DNA from: Neolecta irregularis DAH-3
Lineage: Eukaryota; Ascomycota; Neolectomycetes; Neolectales; Neolectaceae
DNA length: 19,597 nt
Direction of reading: 5' to 3'
Assembly: GCA_001929475.1 (NCBI GenBank)
Contig: LXFE01000350.1
Coordinates: 1 to 19,597, forward strand
Shown here in pieces: positions 1 through 9,047 of the stretch (positions are counted from its first letter, which is position 1; the number at the start of each line of letters is the position of its first letter). A program made the translations under genes and the position numbers. A model generated the notes under the pieces. That model worked only from the letters and a program-made list of their open reading frames with translations. It was not told where the DNA came from and ran no database searches.

Positions 1-1178
1 GATACTGCTCCGTTACCGTTTCTAGATTTGAATTATTAGGGTGCGTTCGCTAGCCACCATTTTAACTGAAAATTATGCATGATATTAGGTAATTTTGACA
101 AATTCCAACTTTTTTTAGTACGCCCCAGCTCACCAATATATTCACCACTCTAAAACCACAACAATCGCGACAAACTTGAGCTACGGCCTGCACGTGTCAC
201 GTCATTCCCTCATCAAATCGAAGTAAATAATCTGTCTGCTGGATTAAAGCTTCATCCATTCTCTTGGATGATTGGTCAGATTTACCATCTGCAGATGCGT
301 GATTTCATCATGTGATTCGGTAGCAGTTATGGTATCAGTGACCCGACCCAAATGAAACGACCAATACACGAGAAGGGTTATCAGATTTGGGCCTTGTATG
401 GCAAAGTAATACGAATTGGACTGATTCGAATAATGATTTTTGGGCCCGTACAACTTGAGAAAGATCTACACAAGCTGATCAAAGTAGAAGTTTTAGGATA
501 TGGAAGGGTCCATGACTTGAGTGCCGATATGATGAGTGACTGTTGATCGAGATTATGCCATAGCAAAGCTTGTGTTAGAACACTCGGGGATCTAGGCCCG
601 AAATCTGTCTCTGGTAGTGTAGCACTATCTTCGCAAAACGAAATAAAATTGCCGCAAATCTCTTTTTCTTTGGGACCATCGAGTGACTGGTAAACTGTTT
701 GTTTGCCTAATTTACCCAACCAGAATCAAGGGGTAATTATGGAAAAGGTTATAGAATTTCGGAAACAGGGGTCACAAAATCGTATCCACAGATGACCCCA
801 GAACATAAGATGAATTTACAAATCTCGCCTTCATCCTTAAATAGCGACCGTAACTGATTGATCGGTTCATCCAAGTATGTTAGGCTATTTACGATTTCTG
901 GCACTGTATGACCAAAGTGGTAGCAGTAGAGGTCTATTTTGACATATGTCAAAAGGAAAGAATGGCAGGAATATAGGGTATTGACACATTGTGCAGCAGA
1001 AACTTCTTCCGGGGTTTCCGCTTGAAAGTTTTCCATACTCTCGTCGCAGATCGTCGTAAAATGAACAGCGGTGTTTCGCCAGTTATTATACACAGCTTCT
1101 GTTGAATTACTAGGTCCCAGCATAAGCAGTAATATTGACTTGTCTCTATCGTCCCTTCGTTTCCAAGTACCAACCCCA
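1..1178. other. Left flank, no gene recognised
   Basis: This stretch holds only short open frames. The longest on the minus strand lie at 381-719 and 749-1123, with another at 949-1185 in a different frame. The 749-1123 frame (124 codons) reads like plausible protein, but it matches no family I know and no exon chain joins it convincingly to its neighbours. It could be the 3' end of a hypothetical gene, a relic, or chance. It lies downstream of the P450 stop codon, so part of it is probably P450 3' UTR. Confidence 0.35.
191..205. promoter_or_regulatory. E-box plus CRE-like element
   Basis: A CACGTG hexamer (191-196) is followed immediately by TCACGTCAT (197-205), a CRE/ATF-like bZIP site. 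The same nine-base TCACGTCAT occurs at 10109-10117, upstream of the SUMO gene. No gene start was identified next to this copy, so its function is inferred only from the motif. Confidence 0.3.
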
Positions 1179-2829
1179 TTAGCATGATCGATAAAGCCCT
1201 ACTTGGACACCACGTCCACTGCTCAGAGTGATTCCTTTCTTCAGCACACGTGGTTCAAAATCACGCTGTTCGATTGTATCAAAAGTCTGTAGCATTCTGA
1301 CCAAGAGATAACCCATCTCCGTTAAGGCAAATTGTTGGCCAAGACAAATTCTTGGTCCGGCACTGAGATAGTAAGCATATGGCATGACAAACCAGGTTTT
1401 CTCTGAAACTTACTTGAAAGGAAGATAGATCCATGAAGTAGACGTTGAGGAGTTGAGCCAACGCTCGGGCCGGAAAATACTCGCATCAGGACCCCAAAGG
1501 TCCTCGCGCGTATGCATCGTATGGATGGTAAAGTTGATAGTAGTGCCTTTTGGGCAGATTACTGGTTCATTGCCATCTGGACCGCCTCCTCGAGGCAGAG
1601 TCGTTTCTTTCATTGAGGCTCGAACATTATGAGGAACAGAAGGATATAATCTCAATGCTTTGTAGATGAACACCACATCTTTGAAAGAGAGAGCTTACTC
1701 TCGCTGATCACGGCCTGTAAATACTTCATTGATTTAAGATTATCAAAAGTAGGCTTTTGACCACGTAATTTCGAGACTTCGTTTCTCAGTAGTGTCCATA
1801 TAGGTTGGCTACGAGCAAGCTCGTAAAACGTCCAACTTAATGCGGTGGCAGTTGTATCTCGTCCTGCGAGAAGTAGGCTCATAATTTGATCGCGGATAAC
1901 TTTATGATCTGTAGTATATTCACAAAGCGCAGCAGTGAAATGATAAGAGTTGTCGTTATTTGATCCCCTGCCGAGTTTGATTGATTCCTCGATGTAGGGT
2001 TTCAAAAAGTCTTCCAGCTAGTACAGTCAGGCGAGATACTATGAGCCGAACCTTGTCAAGATTTTTCCTGTAGCCAACTGTAGATGCGAGAAAGTAGAGG
2101 CGACCGAGACTGGCTCTACGAGCTGTAGTTAGCTGAACTGCATCAAATACAACAGCAAATTCATTCTGCGCAAATCAGCAGAGATGCTGGATTCTCTGTA
2201 TGTACCTCGTCATTTTTCAAACTTCCAACACTGTCACCCGTAAGATACTCGGTAATAATATCCAACGCTAGTCTCATAAACAAGCCAAGTAAATCGACAG
2301 TTTCGCCATCCGGTATATGATTCAGCAACAGTTGAAAATGTCGTTCAAAGAAATCCAAATGCGATATTCGTTCGCGCGCGAATAGAGGTCGAAGAAGGTG
2401 ACGAGCCGATTGCCATACTATTTTATCGGCATTAAAAATCCCATCTCCGAGAAACGGGTAAAAAGCAGCATTAAAAGCAGGTCCTTTTCCAAAATCATCG
2501 TATTGGGTCGCAAGCATAGCCTTGATCTAGAGAAATAAGTCTAAAGAATCTAAATATCCCACGTTTTCTGGATCATCTGTAAAATAAAAGTCGATACCGA
2601 GCGCCCTGAGATTAAAAGTATGTCCATATTCCGAGTAAAGACTCTGCATGGTTTCGTAGAACGTATCGTCGTATAGCGACCGATAAAACCTGTATAAACC
2701 GTCTAGGCCCAAAGGATATCTATTTCGATATCTTGGAAGATCAAGTGCCGTGACCTTGCGTCGAGATAAGCCACGACTAAACCAAATGAACCAAGTTAAG
2801 CATAGAACGGCACATATGGTGATAAGCAT
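1179..2829 (-). CDS. Cytochrome P450, CYP52-like
   Basis: Membrane-bound haem monooxygenase, probably in the ER and fed by NADPH-P450 reductase. Six exons (2829-2563, 2526-2206, 2165-2052, 2017-1699, 1657-1414, 1362-1179) give 482 residues in one frame. The first ~17 residues form a hydrophobic anchor. The I-helix motif AGRDTT lies at about 285-290, the K-helix ETLR at 340-343, then FRPERW. The haem loop FNAGPRICLG has its Cys ligand near 428. The K-helix and haem loop are each split by an intron and are restored exactly by splicing. The text around DPEN/IKAMLATQYDDFG, ETLRLYPSVP and AGRDTT resembles CYP52 and related fungal alkane or fatty-acid hydroxylases, so terminal hydroxylation of an aliphatic chain is the likely chemistry; the substrate is not shown. 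It is slightly shorter than usual (~510). Introns are 36, 40, 34, 41 and 51 nt. The 34-nt intron (2051-2018, donor gttcgg) is the least certain junction. Confidence 0.9.
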
Positions 2830-3089
2830 GATAATCGGATGAGAGAGAGGTGGAGCTACGCCCTAAATACCATCGAGGAGTCGATGATTCAGGGTTCTAG
2901 AACGGCAGAAGGGTCGTACAATGTTTGTAAACCATGATAAGACGTTCTAGAAACAGCTTTTTACTTGATCTTTGGCTTCTAGGCTTTCCTAGAAAGACCA
3001 GATCTCGTCAGTTCTTGATAGCGATAAAACAAGCACAAGGAGCACCGTTAAACCAGTCGGAAGCCTGGCGATAGAGAATCAAGAGTTTA
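2830..3089. other. P450 upstream / Fyv6 downstream spacer
   Basis: This 260-bp spacer lies between two minus-strand genes, so it should contain the P450 promoter (2830 upward) and the Fyv6 3' region. I see AT-rich sequence and repeated TTCTAGAA-like hexamers near 2895-2990, but no conserved motif that I can assign. Confidence 0.4.
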
Positions 3090-3779
3090 TTAATCGAGGT
3101 CATCGTCCGAATATATGCCAAGCAAAGCGCTGAGCCCGCTGGAAGGTGTCTTTACATCAGAATTCTGCAGAGGACTCTCAGTGTTATCAGCTTCCTTCTG
3201 TGATGTTGCCTTTCGCTTCTTTACAATCAGGCCTTCTAGACCCACCGCTATTTTCCTCTTTCCGGTATTCTTCGTCCTTGATATATCCGCCGGTTCTGGC
3301 GACTTAAGTTCGTTTGTAGAACTCTTCAATTCCACTTGATCGCGAGCCCTCATGTATCAACGATTCGATCCAGTCAGTACGAACAAACCGACGAAACGAA
3401 TCCAGAGCAGACTCTTCTTCCTTCATCTGTTCTGCCTTGGCCGCTTTTTGTTTCTCATTGATGGAATCAAGAAAATCAACTTCGTCATCGTCCAGACGTT
3501 TGACTAAATGCTCTGCCGGTCAGTCAGCCAGACCCCATGCATGTTGAAAGAAGAAACATGCGAGTCGCAAATGCCAAGTATTGAGAAATATAACCTACTG
3601 AATCGCATGGCCTCTGCCATTTCCTCATCCTTTTGTAACTGATTTAAACGCAACTGGTCATAGAGACTAAGCCTTTCGCTCTGTTTTTGAGCATTAATTT
3701 TTTCTTCCTCCTTCTTTTCGAACGATTCCACGTTCGACCGTGCACGGTCCCAAGCATTCTGTTCATTTGTGGACGTCAT
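3090..3779 (-). CDS. fyv6: Fyv6/FAM192A (NIP30) family protein
   Basis: Small, highly charged nuclear protein of the FAM192A/Fyv6 family. Yeast Fyv6 works at the second catalytic step of the spliceosome, and the animal relative binds the PA28-gamma proteasome activator. Three exons (3779-3599, 3512-3389, 3348-3090) give 187 residues. The N-terminal family domain is clear: a Lys/Glu-rich helix, SLYDQLRLNQ, then after the first intron KRLDDDEVDFLDS and a helix ending ALDSFR. The tail is basic (KKRK) and ends in SGLSALLGIYSDDDLD, matching the Gly/Ser-then-acidic end of the family. The first intron is 86 nt, long for this window; the second is 40 nt, placed at CG|G to keep FRRARDQ in frame. The ATG at 3779 may not be the true start, because relatives often have a short FVS-containing leader that I do not find. 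Confidence 0.82.
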
Positions 3780-4033
3780 TCTGGAGGATGGGAGTGAGAT
3801 CGCAAGTATATTCAGTTATGAGTGCAGGTTGCAGATGTCCCAAAGTGGTCGCACAAAATTCTCGAGTGGTTTGCGGAAGGCAAAAACGATAATCTTTAGG
3901 ACTGGATCACTTTCTTTGGAAGCCAATTTGACATCTAAATATTCAGGCCGCTCGTTTCTAAAACCTGACCATAAATCACGTGCGCCATTTCGCCGATAAA
4001 AATTCTTATCGTACACACCGACGAGTCTCCATT
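3780..4033. promoter_or_regulatory. Bidirectional promoter with E-box
   Basis: The 254 bp between the divergent Fyv6 and Mak5 start codons must serve both genes. It contains a CACGTG E-box at 3977-3982, about 52 bp upstream of the Mak5 ATG. A 66-codon open frame on the minus strand (4016-3816) lies inside it and is in the same direction as Fyv6; it may be 5' UTR or an unrecognised upstream exon. Confidence 0.55.
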
Positions 4034-6171
4034 ATGCCGCCGATTGCACCTGAACGACTATTTGGTAAGAAACGCAAATCGGCCCATCTTGAACCAGACT
4101 CAAATGGTCATAAGTCTGTGAAATTGGATGAACTCTCATGGAAATCGATATCAATGCCCGATAGAATGGATGATGTTGAAGGGTTCATGGAACTTGAGGA
4201 AATCGATGATGTTGCTGTACATTTCGAAGATGTTAAAGGAGGGCGGAAGGCAATTTATATGGTACCTATTGACTGCGGTTCATGGTTCATGTCTAGCCAG
4301 TGAAGACACCAAATGGGAAGAAGACAACGGAGAAACTTACGAAGAAAAATACAGAACGTAATTCAGCACTTCGGAAACAGAAACGTACGATAGAAAGGCA
4401 AGTTATCAGAGAAGAACGCACTTCAGGCCTAAAGGTATCAAATTGCTTTAGTTCGCTACCCAAAGATCACAGTATCATCCATTCCTTTACATTTTATTAA
4501 CTACCAGCAATCCCCCTTCTTCCTAATTGGTCAAGCATCTCGCTTCATTCCACTCTCCTTGCTGCGCTTCATGCCTTAGCTTTCAAAACACCGACTTCCA
4601 TTCAAAAACTTTCAATCCCACAAATACAGGCTGGCCACTCCCTTATTGGTAAAGCTTCAACAGGCAGCGGGAAAACCCTCGCTTTCGCCCTTCCAATCCT
4701 TGACTCGATCATTTCTTCGCCTCATAAGTCGCCGGCTGCGTTGATTATTGCCCCTACCAGAGAACTTGCAAAGCAGATATATGAACATATCGAAGAAGTT
4801 GCAAAATATTCCGCTATCACAAGCATTTGTATTACAGGTGGTCTCAGTATTCAGAAACAACGCCGGATATTATCAAAGAACCCCAACATTATCATTGCTA
4901 CTCCAGGACGTCTATGGGAAGTGATAAACGACGGAGAGGGCACGATCTCACAATTTTCCAACGTAAGATTCTTAGTTCTGGACGAAGCGGATCGTCTTCT
5001 TCAAGACGGTCATTTCAAAGAGGTTGAGGAAATTTTGAATGTCTTGAAGGGAGAAAGGCAGACTTTAATATTCTCGGCAACATTACGGAAAGAATTGTTG
5101 GGCAGTTTGAGCAGTTTCAAGAATAATCCAGCTGGAAAAGAAGGGACTTTGGGTATAATTACTTATGCTTGTGTTGGCTTATATTCAGAATATCTATTGC
5201 AAAAACTGGATTTTAAAGAGACCCCTAAATTTGTCGACGCGAATCCTACTGAATCTCTCGCGAAAGAAATCACTGAAGGAGTTATTGAGTGTGGGAACCT
5301 AGAGAAGGCATATATCCATCTCGCTAGATCACCTGATTGATATCTAGGATCTCTACCTATATTACTTTCTCCTTCGATACCCAGCCCGCTCCCTCGTTTT
5401 CACAAACAGTATTCATAGCGTCCGCCGTCTAGTCTCTCTCATACAAAACCTTAACCTCCCCGCAATCGGATTACACAGTCAAATGATCCAGAAACAACGT
5501 ATGCGCTCACTTGAAAAATTTAAAGAACGGAACTCCTCGATTCTGATTGCAACCGATGTAGCTGCAAGAGGACTTGACGTCTCGAATATTCAACATGTGA
5601 TACATTATCATATACCTAGAAGCACGGATATGTATATCCATAGGTCGGGTCGTACCGCTCGAGCGAGTGAGCTGGGATTGAGCGTAATGCTTGCTTCAGC
5701 TAATGAGATGTCCTCTCTTGCGAAGATGATGGGTAAACTCGACCGGAAATTGAGGGATGTTAGAACATTCCCGGTCGATCGGAGTATCATTAATAAAATT
5801 AAAAGAAGGGTTGAGCTAGCAAAGAAGCTTTCTGATGAGACTTTATCTCAAAATAGGCAATCTTCGAAGAATAACTTTTTGAAAGAAGCTGCCGAGGATT
5901 TGGGTATTAATTTGAAAGAACTCGATCCGTGAGTTCAACCAATTTAACGACATATATAACTGGTAGAATGAAGAAGGGAGCGTCTAAATCAGAGATTGGG
6001 CGATACAAAGCTGAGTTGGCTGGGCTGTTGACTGTTTCGATTACGCCAGATTTAAGCTTGAAATATCTTACCAGCGGATCAGTGAATTTGGGCGAAATTT
6101 TAAGTCGAGGGGAAGGATTGGTTGGGTTTCTTGGATTTAAAGCAGAGGATGCACGTAAAGTAATTGGTTAA
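4034..6171 (+). CDS. mak5: DEAD-box RNA helicase Mak5 (DDX24 type)
   Basis: Nucleolar ATP-dependent RNA helicase needed for assembly of the large ribosomal subunit. Six exons (4034-4261, 4297-4471, 4508-5152, 5189-5307, 5348-5928, 5967-6171) give 650 residues. The Mak5-specific N-terminus LSWKSISMPDRMDDVEGF..LEEID is present. Helicase motifs follow in order: Q motif near 160-172, ASTGSGKT (184-191), PTRELA, TPGR, DEAD (293-296), SAT (324-326), then LVFTNS, ATDVAARGLD and HRSGRTAR. The C-terminus carries the Mak5 tail YKAELAGLL..YLTSGSV..GEGLVGFLG. All catalytic residues are intact. Introns are 35, 36, 36, 40 and 38 nt. The fourth (5308-5347) has a GC donor. The third (5153-5188) is a multiple of three with no stop, so a simple ORF call would keep it by mistake. 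The ATG at 4034 was chosen because upstream codons in frame offer only GTG. Confidence 0.93.
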
Positions 6172-6315
6172 TCCGAGATTTTTCACAATGGCTGGACCAA
6201 TAAACTGTAATTGGAGAACTATTGTAAGAACATAGGTTCTTACAGATGACGTGGATATGTTATTAGTTTAACGGTCATTTAAGGAACTCTATAATAGAGG
6301 TGGGTTACGGCGACA

Positions 6316-6380
6316 TAACCAAGTTCACTTACCTTGGTTAGGTATACTCATGTATATAGAAGTTCACTTACCTTGGTTAG
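6316..6380. repeat. 21-bp direct repeat with hairpin
   Basis: A 21-bp sequence beginning AAGTTCACTTACC occurs at 6321-6341 and again, identical, at 6360-6380 (period 39). In the first copy TAACCAAG (6316-6323) and CTTGGTTA (6333-6340) form an 8-bp inverted repeat around a 9-base loop. No mobile-element protein is nearby. Confidence 0.75.
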
Positions 6381-6442
6381 AATATATACTGGGTCTTATT
6401 TGTAAGAGTGAGACCTCAGTACGAATAAGACTAGGATATATT

Positions 6443-6510
6443 TCTAGCTTAAGATATGAGAGTCTTCAACGGGGACATACCTAGCTTAAGATATGAGAGT
6501 CTTAGCTAGA
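6443..6510. repeat. 23-bp direct repeat inside inverted termini
   Basis: A 23-bp sequence beginning CTAGCTTAAGATATG is present at 6444-6466 and 6481-6503 (period 37). The outer ends TCTAGCT (6443-6449) and AGCTAGA (6504-6510) are reverse complements, so the unit has the outline of a very small foldback element. The class is unknown. Confidence 0.7.
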
Positions 6511-6608
6511 TAGTCCATATCCGCTTCCCTTACATACTATACATAACTCCTTAAAATATTGCAACGTTCCTGCACGATATCCTTGTTTCATCCTTTTCCT
6601 GCATTTAA

Positions 6609-6671
6609 GGTATACAAATATGTATACCCCTTTTCTATGTTATGCGTGTGAGGTATACCAAACGGTATACC
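6609..6671. repeat. Two 8-4-8 GGTATACC palindromes
   Basis: 6609-6628 reads GGTATACA-AATA-TGTATACC and 6652-6671 reads GGTATACC-AAAC-GGTATACC. Both have 8-bp perfectly complementary arms and a 4-base spacer, with starts 43 bp apart (about four helical turns). They sit ~500 bp upstream of the Cmr1 ATG. This shape suits a dimeric DNA-binding protein, but I do not know a factor for it. Confidence 0.7.
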
Positions 6672-7174
6672 CTTACATTATTCGTACTTCAGGCAAACAC
6701 TTTCAACTATTGTCGACGGTCATGAGCTGGTGACATCATGAGATGCCATGCCTTCTGTTTCACGATTGCCACAATGTTCAGGGATATGATCACACTTTGC
6801 ATCAGCAAGAATAATTTCGTCGCTGTAGCGGATGGCAATACATCTTGCTTCTCACTTATGATCATAAAAGTTTATTAAACCATTTTTAGTCCATATACTT
6901 GTATATAATGGCTTATCCAGGTTTCTTTATCCAACCTCCTGGATCTCACTAATAAAGACAAGTTCTCGGTTCACAACAAATGAGGTAGATTGAATAAAAC
7001 AAAGACCGTTTCCTTACTACATATGTTTGCCGTTTTTTCAGTCTATTTTTATAAGGGCCCAATAGCTTCCAGATTCCGATGTTTTAGCGGCTAGAATCAT
7101 TTCGATGATTGATCGACTTCACTCGATGATTAACCTCACATTCCACATCACAATTTACCACCAATTGACCACAA

Positions 7175-9047
7175 ATGGATGCAAATGAATACGAGCTGGA
7201 GCGCCAGCGGAACATCCAGCGAAACCAGGAATTGCTCCAGTAAGCGTCATTCATTTTGGCTTCTTACCTTTCCAAGACGCCTCGATCTGGGAGTTGCCGT
7301 CAAGTCTCCTCGGACTGCCTCCCCAAAACCAAGTCAACCAAAACCGAAAAAGAAGCAGATAGAAAGGCGGAAAAGTGGGCGTCTTCATCGCCCAGTAGTA
7401 CAGGCGTCACGCGCTCTCCTCGATCTGAGAGTTGCCGTCAAGTCTCGTCGGACTCCCTCCCGAAAACCACGACAACCAAAACCGAAAAAGAAGGAGATAG
7501 AAAGGTGGAAAAGTGAGCGTCTTCATGGCCCAAAAGTACAGACGTCACGCACTCTTCGTTCCAGCTCTCGATTGCAAGATATCGAAGCGTATTCTGTTGT
7601 AGCGAAGCGCAAGGCCGAGACGGAAGGGGATGTCCCCGTTCAAGCCAATAGGCCCAAAAGGCGAAGGATTGAAGGCGATCTTCTACTCAAGAATATCATG
7701 CAAGTTGGAAAAGATGGTCGCGGATTAGATGAACTGTGGAAGGATGCCGAGAGTATTCTCAACCATGTTACAGGAACACAGAATGCCTTGCAATACATCA
7801 ATTGCTCTGAAACAGATAATTCTGCTGCGAGGGATCTTGCGACAATTCGTAAAGCAATGGGCAAATTACGTCTGTTCGATAAATGGACCCCCAATGAAAT
7901 TAAAATTACCCCGGATCGGATCTATTCATTACAGATGTTCCCTACCCCTGATCGACGGATAGTATTGGCTGGAGACAAACTTGGAAATCTAGGAATATGG
8001 GATGTTGATGGGTCACGCTCAGATCCTGACAATGAAGATGACGAGAAGGCCACGGAATTACCTCTTATTCACCAATTTAAACTTCATGCCTCTACTATTT
8101 CGTCTTTTGTAAATGATCCTCATTCTATTCAGAAGTTGTATACCGCCAGCTATGATTCTACGATACGGTCCCTCGATCTTGTGACGGGGGTGTCCACTGA
8201 AATTTACGTACCGGAACTTGAGGATGGGGAAGCTTGGGGACCATTATTAAGTGGCGTTGAGCTGTACCCGAATGGCAATATCATGATTTTCTCCAATACT
8301 AATGGTAGTGTAAGTATTTTTTATTTGAAGACAACTCAAGACTTTAGATTGGTCGTCGTGATCTTCGACAACCTCCAGCTTCGACAAATTTGTATGATCT
8401 TCACGAAGCAAAAATTGGTGGCATTTCATTACATCCACTGGCGCCTCATCTCCTCGTTACATCATCCTTAGACCGAACCATGAAATTATGGGATCTCCGA
8501 AAAATATCAGGGTCCAAATCCTGGAAATCGTCTTCCTCGATTGGGGAGTATAATTCGCCATTGAGTGTCAGTTGTGCATACTGGAATAAAGACACTATTG
8601 TAGCAACCAGTTATGATGATACCATTAGGATCTTTCCTCATCAGAACTCAGTCCAATGGCCCGTCGACCATGATCTTGGGATAATGAAGCCGGAATATAC
8701 CATAAAACACGATAATCAAACTGGAAGGTATTTTTCTGTCAGAAACTTTGCTAAATGACAAGATGGGTCACAATATTTCGGGCACGCTGGCACCAGAATC
8801 CAGCAAGTGGACTTCAAAAATTTGTAGTCGGAAATATGAAAAGGTCAATCGACATATACTCAGACACTGGGGATCTTCTCGCACAACTCTCCGATCCTGA
8901 GAAAATAACAGCCGTGCCAGCTGTTTGTCAAGTATGGGAGATTTCTACTGGCTTAAGCTCATATCTCAGTTTCATCCCACGCAAGAATGGCTCGCAGGAG
9001 GAACGGCTTCTGGGAAGATATGCGCATTTTTCCCATCAAATGATTGA
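7175..9047 (+). CDS. cmr1: DNA damage-binding WD40 protein Cmr1 (WDR76)
   Basis: Nuclear seven-bladed WD40 protein that binds DNA, associates with chromatin and is linked to replication-stress responses; WDR76 is the animal counterpart. Five exons (7175-7239, 7277-8309, 8348-8727, 8763-8931, 8970-9047) give 574 residues. The start EYELERQRNIQRNQELLQ matches the family's conserved N-terminal helix and is joined by a 37-nt intron to the rest, so the longer open frame beginning at 7179 is out of frame at its start. A basic N-terminal region holds a 46-residue tandem duplication (residues 24-115), then SSSRLQDIEAYSVVAKRKAE, the family's standard motif. WD blades run from about residue 250 to the end, including KIGGISLHP, SLDRTMKLWDLRK, YDDTIRIF, QTGRWVTIFR, ITAVPAVCQFHP and a final blade ending GTASGKICAFFP. 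Introns are 37, 38, 35 and 38 nt and each restores a family motif. Fungal Cmr1 is usually ~500-530 residues; the duplication accounts for much of the excess. Confidence 0.93.
7281..7556 (+). repeat. 138-bp tandem duplication within cmr1
   Basis: Two adjacent 138-bp units (7281-7418 and 7419-7556) encode 46 residues each, starting LDLGVAVKSPR and LDLRVAVKSRR. By hand count about 33 of 46 residues match. Each unit carries a Lys/Pro-rich stretch (QPKPKKK) and a KSxRLHxP motif resembling the family's SSSRLQ motif that follows. Confidence 0.88.

Larger units (their letters stand above)
6172..7174. other. 1-kb repeat-bearing intergenic region
   Basis: Both flanking genes run rightward, so this region holds the Mak5 3' end and the Cmr1 promoter. 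No open frame of note is present. It is AT-rich and contains two pairs of direct repeats (6321-6380 and 6444-6503), associated inverted repeats, and two palindromes built on GGTATACC (6609-6671), listed separately. The last 150 bp before the Cmr1 ATG show no motif that I can name. Confidence 0.5.

Noticed and set aside
1179-2829. P450 as a degraded pseudogene because of multiple stops
   Set aside because: Five short introns remove every stop and rebuild the I-helix, ETLR and haem-binding motifs without frame loss.
3349-3380. A 32-nt intron in Fyv6 with donor gtactg
   Set aside because: The phases do not match. The donor at 3388 gives a 40-nt intron with correct phase and retains the conserved SFR residues.
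5293-5347. GT donor at 5291 for the fourth Mak5 intron
   Set aside because: It would remove the conserved CGNLEK segment; the GC donor at 5308 fits the family and the frame better.
6316-6510. CRISPR-like array
   Set aside because: Only two copies of each of two unrelated repeats occur, in a eukaryotic intergenic region with no cas genes.
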